Below are positions 1 through 12,900 of a stretch of 64,000 bases of DNA, piece after piece. Under the pieces are notes generated by a model that saw only the letters and a program-made list of their open reading frames with translations, was not told the origin of the DNA and did no database searches. The position numbers and the translations under genes are program-made. Origin of the DNA: Panopea generosa (lineage: Eukaryota > Mollusca > Bivalvia > Adapedonta > Hiatellidae). The stretch covers positions 14,622,482 to 14,686,481 of the forward strand of contig CM055897.1 of the NCBI GenBank assembly GCA_029582155.1, given 5' to 3'. Within the stretch, counting starts at the first letter, position 1. Each line of letters opens with the position of its first letter.

Positions 1-316
1 AGTACTGAGCGTTGTCAGCTTCCTGAGTACAACCAGTACTGAGTGTTGTCAGCTTCCTGGGTAGGACCAGTACTGAGTGTTGTCAGCTTCCTGGGTACAA
101 CCAGTACTGAGCGTTGTCAGCTTCCTGAGTACAACCAGTAATGAGCGTTGTCAGCTTCCTGAGTACAACCAGTACTGAGTGTTGTCAGCTTCCTGGGTGG
201 AACCAGTACTGAGTGTTGTCAGCTTCCTGGGTACAAACAGTACTGAGTGTTGTCAGCTTCCTGAGTACAACCAGTACTGAGTGTTGTCAGCTTCCTGGGT
301 ACAACCAGTACTGAGG
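1..316. repeat. 34-bp minisatellite (about 9 units)
   Basis: Direct repeats of AGTACTGAGTGTTGTCAGCT plus 14 further bases recur every 34 bp from base 1 (starts 1, 35, 69, 103, 137 and so on), with few substitutions. The array is cut by the window edge. The unit resembles bases 455-487 (TTCCTGGGTAGAACCAGCAC...), part of the adjacent SINE-like sequence, so the array looks like an expansion of a SINE segment. Confidence 0.9.
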
Positions 317-585
317 CATTGGGTCGAGCATGGGATTGAACCTGCGTGAGTGGCGAATACTCTATCCACTTCACCTATACTGCCCCGCTTTAAGTTTATT
401 CTAATTTATTTTAGCTCATTTGCGATGAAAGCTTATATGAACTGCTCTCGAGTCTGCTTCCTGGGTAGAACCAGCACTGAGTGTTGTTTTATGAGAGGTA
501 TCGGGTTGATCAGGGGATTGAACCTGCAACCTCTGGCATGAGCGGTCAACACTCTCTATCCATTACACTACTGTCTCACTTTTAA
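317..585 (-). repeat. tRNA-derived SINE sequence, two heads (minus strand)
   Basis: On the minus strand this holds two tRNA-like promoter heads. One is at about 317-395 and one at about 490-580. The second has a good B-box (GGTTCAATCCC) preceded by an A-box-like TAGTGTAATGGATAGAG. The bodies are degenerate. The CTGGGTAGAACCAG segment between the heads is shared with copies at 9170-9310, 10715-10868 and 13785-13912. I read this as SINE debris, not a functional tRNA gene. Confidence 0.6.
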
Positions 586-875
586 CTCTCTTTATGATAT
601 ACATGCAGCTGCCTGTTTTTCAATTAATCAAGATCTAGAATAAATTTCCATATGTATTTTTATGAAATTTCTTACAAAATATTATTGTAATAATTTGTCT
701 TATAAATTGCATATGACGAAGGCAAAACATAAATTGATATGACGTTCATATGGTGCCATGGTAAGGTATTCCCAGGATTGTGAAATTAATAGTACCTCTT
801 TCAATTACTGAAAGGGTTAAAGGTTGTTACCATACAGAAATAAAATAAATAGCAAAAAGACAACTTCTATTTTAG

Positions 876-974
876 GAATCGAAGAGATCGTTCTTGCACA
901 GTGTGGTGAATGAGGGTGGAGACAAGGAGAAACTGGAGAGTTTTGTCAACTTCTGCGAGGATACCATCTTTGAG
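876..974 (+). CDS. RyR: RyR exon 1 of window
   Basis: Acceptor TATTTTAG|GAATC and donor GAG|GTTTGT, 33 codons, phase 0 at both ends. It encodes [16 protein letters not shown] and [11 protein letters not shown], a conserved RyR segment of the cytosolic region just before the channel domain. It is the first exon I can recognise; nothing coding is seen in bases 1-875. Confidence 0.9.
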
Positions 975-3900
975 GTTTGTATGAAGAATTATACCACTGT
1001 TACTGTTAGCAATTCAGTAATAAAAAGAAATCTGGTTTCATCATTACATTAATTTCTCATTTAAAGGGAATGTTTCAGGGGAAAAAAATATGAATGTCTT
1101 GAAAAATGAAATTATTTTTAAAATGGATAAAAGCACCCAATAATCATATATAAATAGAATATGAATGGTTTGGTATGTTAAATCCACACAAACATGACAA
1201 AACCGATATTTCAATTGTAGTGGTAGACTTGCCAAGTACCCATTCTAAAAATATAGACAGCATTTAAATAGGTCTTGACGATATTCACATCATCATTTGG
1301 AGTCTTTCTAAGATAAAACAAATGTTACAACATGTAAACTTGTGTGACAGATTAAATTGAAATGAATATGACATCACAGGACTCATTAAATACACCACAA
1401 AATAGGTTGCAATGTTAGCGGGAAATCTATTTTAGTCTAACCTAGGCGCATAACCCAAGTTAGGAAATCCCTTTTCAATTTTTTATTTTGGCATGTTTGA
1501 ATAAAAATCCTTTTGGTAATACAGGATCAGTGAGTAAATATAGGCATGTTGTAATGGAAATAAATGTGTTTAGCTAATTGGAAATTTTTTGAAATCTTGA
1601 TGTAGTCCCTTTTACAAAAATAAATTCTTGTCAAATTTAAGATTTTGTAAGCTCTGTACAGTACAGTGATGCATGTATAATGATCTCTCTACAGATGCAA
1701 CACGCGACGAGTATCAGTGCAGAAGAACAGAGGATAGCAGCATTACGGAGTGGGGGCCTCCGTCCAGATGAGAGGGGAGGGTATGTGAACAATTCTGTCG
1801 TGATTAATTTTGGTCATTTCTAACAGAATCGGTTATTTTGTCATAGTTTATGACTTTATAGCATCCTGTATATTATTACACAAAAAAGATATTACGATTT
1901 TTTATGTCTGTGTAATGCATAAGAACGCAATTAGTTTATGGTATCGTTATCCTTTTATACAAATTTCAAATATTTAATTTGTCTTAATTGCTTGGAATAT
2001 ATTCAAGACTTTTTTACTGATTGATAGCTATTTTAGAAAGAAAATCAGCTCTGTTTTGCTTATTCAGTTTTTAAAATTGTGCCTATCAAAAATTTGTATT
2101 ATATATGATAACAGTAGAACATGTCGAATTTATTTTTTTTTTATTAATCTGTGAAAGTAATATTTAATTGATCATTCTAAAGTACCCAACACAGGTTGAT
2201 TCTGGTCATTTTGCTTTATATTTTGTAATACTTATTTGTAGCGTCCTGGAACCAATCCGTATGGGTTACAACTTTATTAAGGATGGTATCGGGGCCTTCC
2301 TGTCTCTGTTTACGATGTCAAACATGAAGACGTCGTATCGTACATTCCGCAAGATGACGTACTGGCAATTATTCGCCGCCCTCTTTAAACTCAACTTTAA
2401 AATTGCCTTTATGATTCTCACTGTCCTCTTCCATATATTTTGGTAAGTACTAAACAATAAGCAAGTTCAATCATGAAATGGCCATTTTCAGCACATTACA
2501 GGTTATACACACGTATGGCAGCCACTTTTATAAGCAGAAGAACATCATGGAATAAATTTTTGTAGCACCAGTGTCTTTATGCAAGTAACTGGCAAACTTG
2601 GAAGTTTTTTAATCAAGCTTGACTTGAACAAACAACAGCAGCAGTGAGAAGGAAATAATTTTGAGATGGAGTCTTAGAACACTCCGCCATGGTGTTGATG
2701 TGTAAAAATTGTGTAGAACAAACACTTGACTCAGTTCTGTGATCCTTCATTCTAGCACGTTTGATTCACATACTTCAATACACCAGGGCTGCGTTTCACA
2801 AAATAACATACGATAAAAATCGCCGTAAGTCTATTTGACAATTACTACGTGGTTTGTTTAAATTTTGATCGACACCTGAAATAATTGTATTTCCAGAAAA
2901 TATATCATTTTCTGCACGGTTTTAGCAATTTTGAATTCATTTAGATGAATATTAAAACTAATATGAATAAGTGTTAGTTTACGCTTACAACAATTTTCCT
3001 CGTACGTTTTTTTGTGAAACGCAACCCAGATGTGTTTAAATTATAGATGACATGGAAAATTAATATTAAATTGAAATTGTTACTAGTTTACAAATTAATA
3101 CATTGTTGCGTTTAATTGGATTGATTGATTTTGTAGTTTTATTTGTTTTACATAAACTAATACAAACTTGTATTATACGTTTAACATTTATTTTGTGCTT
3201 TTGGATGAATTATTGATTATTTCACAGTGAACTATTTGTGAGTATTTCATGAAATACAAACGATATTGTTACTGTTTTTGATTATCAGATTAAATAAAAA
3301 CGATATTGTTACTGTTTTTGATTATACTGCTTTTGATATTCAGATGAAATAAAAAAGATATTGTTACTGTTTTTAATTATCAGATGAAATAGAAATACAT
3401 GTAGTTGATTTCATTGTATTTCCTTTGTGGACAATGGCTCTTCAGTTCTCATTCCATAAAAAAAAAGGATTTTTCAGTAAAACGATCAGTGTTTCTGTAT
3501 GTATATTACATACATGATGAAGGGTTTCTATGTGTACATTTCAGGACACTATGTAAATTTATAATCAACATGATGATGGGCGAGCGGGACGAGGAGCCTG
3601 AAGTTCCAACTGGGCCATTGGCCCTGCCAGGACCACCAGTGCCTCCAGATGCACAGCAACCCATTGTGCCACCTGTGGAGATCGAGACTGCAGAACCCAT
3701 GATCGCTTTCGGAGTGGCCATAACTAAAGAAGAAAGGGAAGAGGGCCAAACGTAAGTAATAATTGGCTTTAAGTTGGTATGCAGCTCAGTCCAAAGACTT
3801 TGTGTCGGTGACCAGCCAATAAGGTTGGATATTGGCATTAAGTTCTCAATCAAGTCTTTATTAACATTTTCTGACATGATAAAATGTTAGTAAATATATG

Positions 3901-6900
3901 GAGTCCATTCAAATGACTCTTTGTAAGTGTGTATATTTATTTCTGCTTTTGTCTTCATTGTAACCAGAAGTATGGGTCCTCCAGGTAGAGGTCAAAGGCT
4001 CAATCCCTAGATCATTAACCTCTCACCATTCATAGGTTTGAGTCACATTCGGTCCAATAGTTAATGTGTGAAAGTTTGCAATTACTTGTGGTTTTACAAT
4101 TGTTCTACCATTTATTCTGCAGTCTTCCTCACCAATTAAACAGGATCTGCCATATATAACCTGATTTTTTTTTAAAACGGTGTTAAACCCCTTAAAACAA
4201 ATAGTGGAAATATATCCATGGACAGGGATGCCCTCCTCGCTTTATTCAGATACGCATATGTATGTGCATCACTAACAATATATATGCTCCCTCTTCTACC
4301 ACTGGTTACTGGGGTGTAAAGAGAATTTTTTAATTATGTACATTAAGGTTTTGTAAACTATTTTAAATAAGTTATACCTGTAAATTGAAGGAATGATATT
4401 TTGATATTTCATGGTCAGTGTGATATATGCAGGGCTTGAAATTTCTGATAAAAGCTACTTGTCCTCCCTTTCAAACATTTTTAATTGAATGCTTAAAATC
4501 AAAGAAATATTAAGGTCAGTTTCTTAAATCGTACTAGCGGATGAGTGGAATTTTCCAGCACTGATAGGGTGTTATGTCTTTCTTACAGAATCACACTTGC
4601 GGAGACCAAGAGGTCTGGATCCACCCAGTCGAGTGTGGAGACGAGTGATGACAGTGCTAATGTCAGTTGTGATAAACCAGATCCAGAACCAACTGCAGCA
4701 GTGCCGCCACAACCTTCTGCTCCAATGGTAATATGTCTTTCTCTCTCTCTTCTCTCTCTCTCTCGCTCTCTCTCTCTTTTTATATATATATATATATATA
4801 TGATAAGGAGAATCATACATCTAACAAAACATCTTTCAGGAGCACCGGATCCGCGAAGGATACATAAATCTCTAATTTGCTTGATTCAGTACAATTCCGG
4901 ATTGCCTCAATTTAAAAAGATACAACTCTCTCTCTCACAAACTTGTTTGATTAAGTACAATCTATCTTTGATTGTCTCAATTTAGATAAATGCAACTACA
5001 TGTATCTCTCTTACTTGCTTTATTTAGTTCAGTGCTTGATTGTCTCTGTTTAGAAAAATAGAACTAACTCTCTAATTTGCTTGATTCAGTACAATCCTGT
5101 ATTGTCTCATCATTTGAGAGTTATGTATTACAATGTAATCTCTATATATAAACTGTATTCTCCTCCACGTGCAGGAAGATATGTATTAACCTTTACAATG
5201 TAATCTATTTATAAACTGTATTCACCTCCACGTGCAGGAAGATATATATTAACCTTTACAATGTAATCTATATATAAACTGTATTCACCTCCACGTGCAG
5301 GAAGATATGTATTTACCTTTACAATGTAATCTATATATAAACTGTATTCTCCTCCACGTGCAGGAAGATATGTATTAACCTTTACAATGTAATCTATTTA
5401 TAAACTGTATTCACCTCCACGTGCAGGAAGATATATATTAACCTTTACAATGTAATCTATATATAAACTGTATTCACCTCCACGTGCAGGGAGATATGTA
5501 TTAACCTTTTCAATGTAATCTATATATAAACTGTATTCACCTCCACGTGCAGGGAGATACCAAGACAGCAGAGCCAGATATTAGTGCATACAGATCCTAC
5601 GGTCCTTCTCAATTGTAAGTATTCTGCTGAGTGACATTTCTCCTAAATACATTGTTATGTGTATACCTCTTAGAGTGTGTAGAATTTGTTGAGTTGATTA
5701 CAATGCATGCTATGGATTCAAATTTAAGCAAAAAAAGCTTTCATATATTATACCAGTCGGATGGCATTAAGTAATGTTTCAGTCTCACCCAGGGCTCATG
5801 GTGTCATGCTCCATTCACCTCTGTCAATGTTCCAAGTGTTGCAATTTTCTTTTAAAAAACATTATCAAACCTACACACATATTTGAAATATTTAACACAT
5901 GGTAATTTTACCATATTTCATTTGAACCAAATTTGCATATATACTTCCACATTTGCTTCAGTAAAACAAAGCTCAAGACATTGATAGTGACTTGAAGATA
6001 TCTAAATACTTGGTTCCAGACTTTATATTGGTCATGGAGATATGTCCTTTTTAAGCCCCTGTCATTGGAAGAATGGTAATGAGACAGTCTGTGTCAGTCA
6101 AATTGGGCTCCAATGAATAGCTGTTGAAAAGGTCTATGGTTGTATTTAATTAACATAGGGTCTGTAAATTTATAAAATAAAGGTCAATTTTTATTTTTGT
6201 CGCTGTCAGTCTAATTTTATGGGAGTTGTGGCCCCTATTTAACCCTTTACTCCATAGACACGTTTTCCCGCACCAATCACAGACATCCTTTGAAAACAGT
6301 GCAGGAAGAGTTCTGATTGCTCGTGACAAGCAATCTGAGCACTTCCTGCACTGTTTTCCACTCTGTCAGTTAAAATAAATATAAACATAATTCACCCAAT
6401 AATTCAAAAGCCTTCTATATTTGGTGTCAAAAGGCATCTATATAAGAGGTGTCAAAAGGCGTCTATATGAAGAAAAGGGTTAAACTGGTAAAATTTATTA
6501 TTCTGTATCAGGAGCATCTGTGTCATTTGGACACAATTCTAATTTTGAACTCTTATAGCAGAGGAGCATAATTTACTGTAGTCTGTTTTATTTAATACTT
6601 CAAATAATATCATGAATACCTTTATGTACTTGTTTATTCTTTAGGAGTGGTACAGCGGGCTCGAGTGGGTCCACAACCAATGGTTCAGACACGGATGAGG
6701 AAGTATCATATGAAACAAAGGGATTCGACTATGGAAAATATGCACTTGTAAGTAAACTTGGCAGCCATTATGTCGTACCAAAATTTTGTCAAAGTCTTTC
6801 ATTTTGTTGTTAACTGTAGCAATAATTTTATCTTAAATAATTTCTTTTCTTTTCTTTTTTTATATTTTAACCCTTTACTCCATAGATACACGTTTTCTTG

Positions 6901-9900
6901 CACCAATCACAGAAAGCCTTTGAAAACAGTGCAGGAAGAGTTCAGATACTCGTTATGAGGAATCTGAACACTTCCTGCACTGTTTTCCACTCTGTCAGTT
7001 AAAATAAATATAAACATAATTCACCCTTTAATTCAAAAGCCTTCTATATTAGAGGTGTCAAAAGGCGACTATATAAGAGGTGTCAAAAGGCGTCTATATT
7101 AGAGGTGTCCAAAGGCGTCCATATTAGAGGTGTCAAAAGGCGTCTATATGAAGTAAAGGGTTAATTTGGATTGCTTTCTTTTTGTGTATATCTGATTGCT
7201 TTAAGTTTTATATGTTATTTTACTTGTCTGAGATTGAAAAAAAGGAGTAGCAAGGTTTAAAGAATTTCCTAAAATGTGATGAAAACTGTTGTTACACAGT
7301 AATACTTTGATATGTTTCATTCCTTGATTATAAATTCCACTATATCTGTCCTTTGTGTATTTGATTACTTTGAAACTGTCTGATTTGTGTAAATGTGTAG
7401 ATGAGAGCTGCTCATGTGCAAACTATGATTACAGACTCTTTGTCATATCTTTTGAAGTTTTCGGCATTGTGCAGATTTTGCGAAAACATCTTTTGACCCC
7501 ATCAACAGTACTTTTGTGATTTTGGTATTAAAAGAAAAGAAGAGATTAATCTTTATCTCGTATAGGGGTTATGGGGATAATCACAGCTCTATGTTTACAG
7601 CTGCATTTCATGATGATAAAATTATGATGATTTTCTTCAATTTAAAAATATCACTGGAAGCTTTGTATATTCAGACATTGATGCTATAACTTCTATATAT
7701 ATATACTAGGTTACTTGCCAAAGAACGATGGTTCTACTCAGATTCATTCTGAAGTCTTCCTTCACCAGTAAAACTGAAAAAATCTATTCTGGAAGTGTGT
7801 ATAGAATGCAGCTTTTCATCCACATGTCTACATTTGTTTAAATTGTTCATTGCTGTATATGTTGTGACATGTTTGGTTTTCAGGTCTTCTTGAACAATAT
7901 TGGGGTAATTTTTGTTGGCCCATTAAAAGCATCATAAAATGCTACACTTGTTTCACATCTATACCTAATCTTCAGCCATATAGATAATATTCCTTGTTCC
8001 ACACATTACACGTATTCTTTTCTTGTTGCACTTTTCTACCTGGACAATGAAACATTTTATCCTTTCACAAACTGACGTTACATTAGTTTGTCAGGCTTCT
8101 GTTTCAGCAACACATTGAAGTATTTACTTAAATTCTTACAGCTAGATGATCTTGATTTTTGTCTGGTTCCTGTAAAAATACATATGATTTCTTTGATATA
8201 TATTATATGAAAATAAATAACCAGTCTAAATCGAGTTAAGCACATAATTTCATTTAATGTTGGTGAAATAGAAGCCTTGTATATATTTACACTTGTCATT
8301 TCATGTAACTCATGTCAGCCATAGGTTACCGTGGATTCAGGATTTAATGTTGTTAGTGGGGCGTAGATTTTCAGAAAATGTTCAGTACATGAAAAGGGGA
8401 GGTTGGAATCGTGATTTTAGGGTCGGCGTTAACACAATTTTATATATATTAGTGCTCACTGGTTTTATTACCAGAGAAAGGTTGGGGGAAAATGGTGATG
8501 TTATAGTTGTCTTTTACACAGTTTTAGGGGGCACAAATGTATTGGCATACACTGGTTTTAGCACCAGACAAAGGGTGTTTGAGGGGGGGAATAGTGATTG
8601 TAAAGTTTGCATTTTTAGGGTACACAATACATTTTGGCGTACACTGGTTTCGGCACCAGAGAAAGGTTGTGGGGAATAATGGTTTTAGAATTGTCATTTA
8701 CACAATTTTAGGGGGCACAATACATTTTGGCGTACACTGGTTTCGGCACCAGACAAAGGTTGTGGGGAATAATGACTTTAGAATTGGCATTTACACAATT
8801 TTAGGGGACACAATACATTTTGGCATACACTGGTTTCAGCACCTGACAAAGGTGGGGAATAATGATTTTAGAATTGGCATTTGTACAATTTTAGGGGGCA
8901 CAATAGCAGTCGATCAATTTTACTGTTTAAATATGAGCCCATCTCTCCCTCGATCTTCTAGACATTTTAAAAACTCCATAGATTCCTGTTATAACAATGT
9001 CATAACTTTACCTGTCATATTACATGAATGTGCCTTTTATACCTCCTGTCATTACTTGACGTGTATATTATTTGCAGACATTGGTTCTGATGTCACTTTG
9101 TAGTTATGTTATAATAACTTGAAATATCTGCTTGTTAATAAAGTCATGTTTAATTCACTAATGTGCTAGTCCTCTACAGAGGTCGTGGGTTTGATCCTGG
9201 GCTCAATCCAATGGCCTCCTAAAAACAACTCCCAGTGCTGGTACTACCCAGGAGACTGACTGGAGAGAGAGCTTTTCGTATAGCTGAGCTTACTTTCCAA
9301 TCCAGCTGAAATAAAACATGTTTTTTCTCATAAAAAGCGACAGATTTGTTTCTAATTGTTCATGTACTGTACATGATAAATTATATGCTATATGGTCACC
9401 AATGATTCAAATTTGACAATACAATGGGCGTCAACCTGGGGTGTTGCATAGCACCAATTTAACCAGAGGTATATTATATTTAAATCATTATTCAGTTCTG
9501 CATGCCTGAAATTTTAAAGTATTTACCTAAGTTAAGGTTGGTGCAACTTGATTCCAGTCTATTGATTGACCTCCCTTATTAATTGTTACCTCCCTTATTT
9601 CGTGCTACTCTGACAGGAAGTAGCTCAATGGTGAACCCGTATTGTCCATACACTAAAATATAAATTGCATGCATTTTAAGACATCACTTCCCGTGTTTAC
9701 TGTTACTGGAGATGAATGCCAAGCATTGATTTTGAAGGGAGTGTGAAAAAAGAGTGAAATTGGAAATTTAATATTATTTGTGTTTGGTATTAATGAGTTT
9801 TTGTTATTCATTTTACAACTTTAAAAGGATTACCTATATAAAAAAAATTACAGAATATTGTCTGCATATAATAATAATATGTGTTATTAATAAATGTAAT

Positions 9901-12900
9901 CAAAACTAGCAGTAATAGTAGTTTTATTCACAGGTAATAATACTTTACATGTATATACAACAATACTAACATACTAATGTTTTAGAAGAAATTGTTTGTT
10001 TTTTTATTTCATATTAATAAACTGATGAAAGTTATTCTATTAGCTCATAACGAGCAATCTGAACACTTCCTGCAATGTTTTCCACTCTGTCAGTTAATAT
10101 AAACACAATTCACCCAATAATTCAAAAACCTTCTATATTAGGTGTCCAAAGGCATCTATATTAGGTGTCCAAAGGTGTCTATATTAGGTGTCCAAAGGTG
10201 TCTATATGAAGTAAAGGGTGAAAAAAAACTTCTGAAAGGGTCTGTGTATTTAATCAATATTTGGTTTGTAGTTGTACGTTATAAGCTCAATATTTGTGAA
10301 TATCCGTCAAATGTTACATGAGTTGTGGTCCCTTTTCCATTTAATTTTTGGTTAAAATTACTAACATAATGTAGCACTGGCATATGTTTCAGATAGTCAC
10401 ATTTCTTTTTATAATTTCATTTTATTTCAAATCTGTGTCTTCATGTTCTTTTAATATTTTGGTTAAATCATAATTTAAAAAGTTGTGCTACCTCCTTTAT
10501 TTGTGTGTATCATTTCTAACAACTGATGCTTGTGTTTTACAGAGCTTGTTTGCAAGGAACTTTTACAATTTCAAGTACCTGGCCCTGTTACTGGCGTTTT
10601 TGATCAACTTCATGTTGCTCTTCTACAAGGTAATCTTTGTTTAGTTTTGTTTAAACTTATTTATTTTACTTCAGTTGTAAAACAACTTCTTAAAACTTAT
10701 ACAACTCATGCTTAGAGTTTTCCTGGGTAGAACCAGTACGGAGCATATGCAGATCAAGTGTCTTGCTCAAGGACACTATGGGGCTTGATTCTCTGCCATG
10801 ACCCCTGTAGTGTCCTTGAGCAAGATGCTTCATCTGCATATGCTTAGTACTTGTTCTACCCTGGAAGACTTAAAGTGTGATTTGTCTGAGTGTTTCACAA
10901 TCGATGTAAAATAGATCAGTATGTAAAATGTATTTCTTTATTAAACAGTCATATAAAAAAAAAAATGTAGTGGGCGTGGTAAAAAAAAATATAGGTCATC
11001 ATGTTACTTTATTAATTTGCTGATAAATAACACTGTGATCTTTTATAAATTAATGTCTTTGAATATCAAAATGTAACAGTTGAAAAAGTCACCTCTTGTA
11101 AATGTTGATATAAATATATTTAAGTACATTATATACATTTAAGTACATTATATACATTTAAATGCATTATATACATTTAAGTACATTATATACATTTAAG
11201 TGCATTATTTACATTTACAATTCAGGTTTCGAGAATGACTGGAGACCTAATTGGAGATACCGATTCAGAAATTGATGCCAAAGTGAATATCACAGATGCT
11301 GGTGGAGAAGGCGGGGAGGAAGAAGAAGTAGAAGAGTTCGTTTCCATGGAGGATTCCAGTTACTACATGGATCCAATACTGCGTCTGCTGGCTGTTGGAC
11401 ACTCCTTGGTCGCCTTTTCCATGCTCATTGCTTACTATTGTCTGAAGGTCCCACTGGTTATTTTTAAGCGTGAAAAAGAGATTGCAAGAAAACTGGAATT
11501 TGATGGATTGTGGATTGCCGAGCAACCAAGTGATGATGACTTGAGAGCCCACTGGGATAAACTAGTACTCAGTACACGGTCCTTCCCTGATAGTTACTGG
11601 GATAAATTTGTTAAGAAAAAGGTAATTTGAGCGATATTAAATCATTTTCTGTATGTTAATTTATATCCTGGAGAAGGCTCAGATAGCAGATATGTAAATT
11701 TATAAAATTAACTAAACTGAAAGTTATGTGTCCATGATTCTTAAATTTTTCAAGAAAAAGATAAAATTCATGTTAAATTTTATAAATATTGTCTTTTTTT
11801 AATATACATTGGTAGATACATAGATTTTATCGTTAGTATCACATCATAAACACATACAAATGCAGTCCTTATAGTAGCAGTATATGAATTCAATTAAAAA
11901 TGCTTTCAGTCAGTTTCAGTTTTCTTTGAATAGCTGAACTCTTGGTAATTACTGAAGTTGAACATTTATAGAAAGGATTTGTGTGCCTCTCACTTTACTT
12001 GCTTTCTGTTCTCAGTCAACAATTTCTTAAACACCCAGGCTAGATGAAGATGCAATAGTCCAGAAATAAGCATGGATAATGTTTTATAGTCGTCATGTTA
12101 GGGTTCTAAAAGGGCATTTTTCTGTGTTCTCAGGTGCGCAATCGTTATGCAGAGCAATATGAGTATGAAGCAATCAGTAACCTGCTGGGCATGGAGAAGA
12201 GTGATGCCATTACAATAGACAAAGATGAGGGCAGCGGAGTGTTCAACTTGTACGTTTTTCCTAGTCATCCGATTTTTGTTGTTTAATTTTTGAGTTGTGT
12301 ATAAAGTTGTAAGGGTAAAATAAATCACCATAAAAAAGTGAAAGTTGAACTTGCTTGCATGCTAAAGTTGAAGCGTATTTTGAATACAGAGCCTGGATTC
12401 TCGTTATGACAATATGTCTTTGGAAAGAGCTTAAGCTGTTTAAATTAATTTGATCAACATTTTACATCTACAGTGTTAAATACATTTAAGTATTCTTCAA
12501 AAAGAACAATCCAGAACAATGTGAAAAAAATTCCTTACTCCAGGGCACAAAATATTTCTAGTGACCCATTTTCTATATACAGACCATCAAGGCGGATCAC
12601 AATTCTTCATATTTGTTCATTTAAAAGGAAAATTTATAGCTTATTCATGCAAGCTATATATATATTGTATTGCTAAAATATAAACATTAATAAAAAAAGT
12701 CCTTTACACTATATGAATTTTCTCACATGTATATATAATGGTGCTCATAACCACAAAATGTTCAGGTTATGACTGGTTTCTTTTTCAGCCTACAAAATGT
12801 AGACTGGCAATACCAGATTTGGAAGTGGGGAGTCATCTTTACTGACAACGTGAGTAGTTGTGGCTCTTTTGTGACATTGTCTTTATTGTCTTACCATTTA

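Noticed and set aside
8293-9103. Two overlapping plus-strand ORFs (128 and 188 residues)
   Set aside because: Both follow a 93-bp tandem repeat with no domain or splice support.
11265-11552. 95-residue minus-strand ORF
   Set aside because: Antisense shadow of the large RyR exon 11226-11621.
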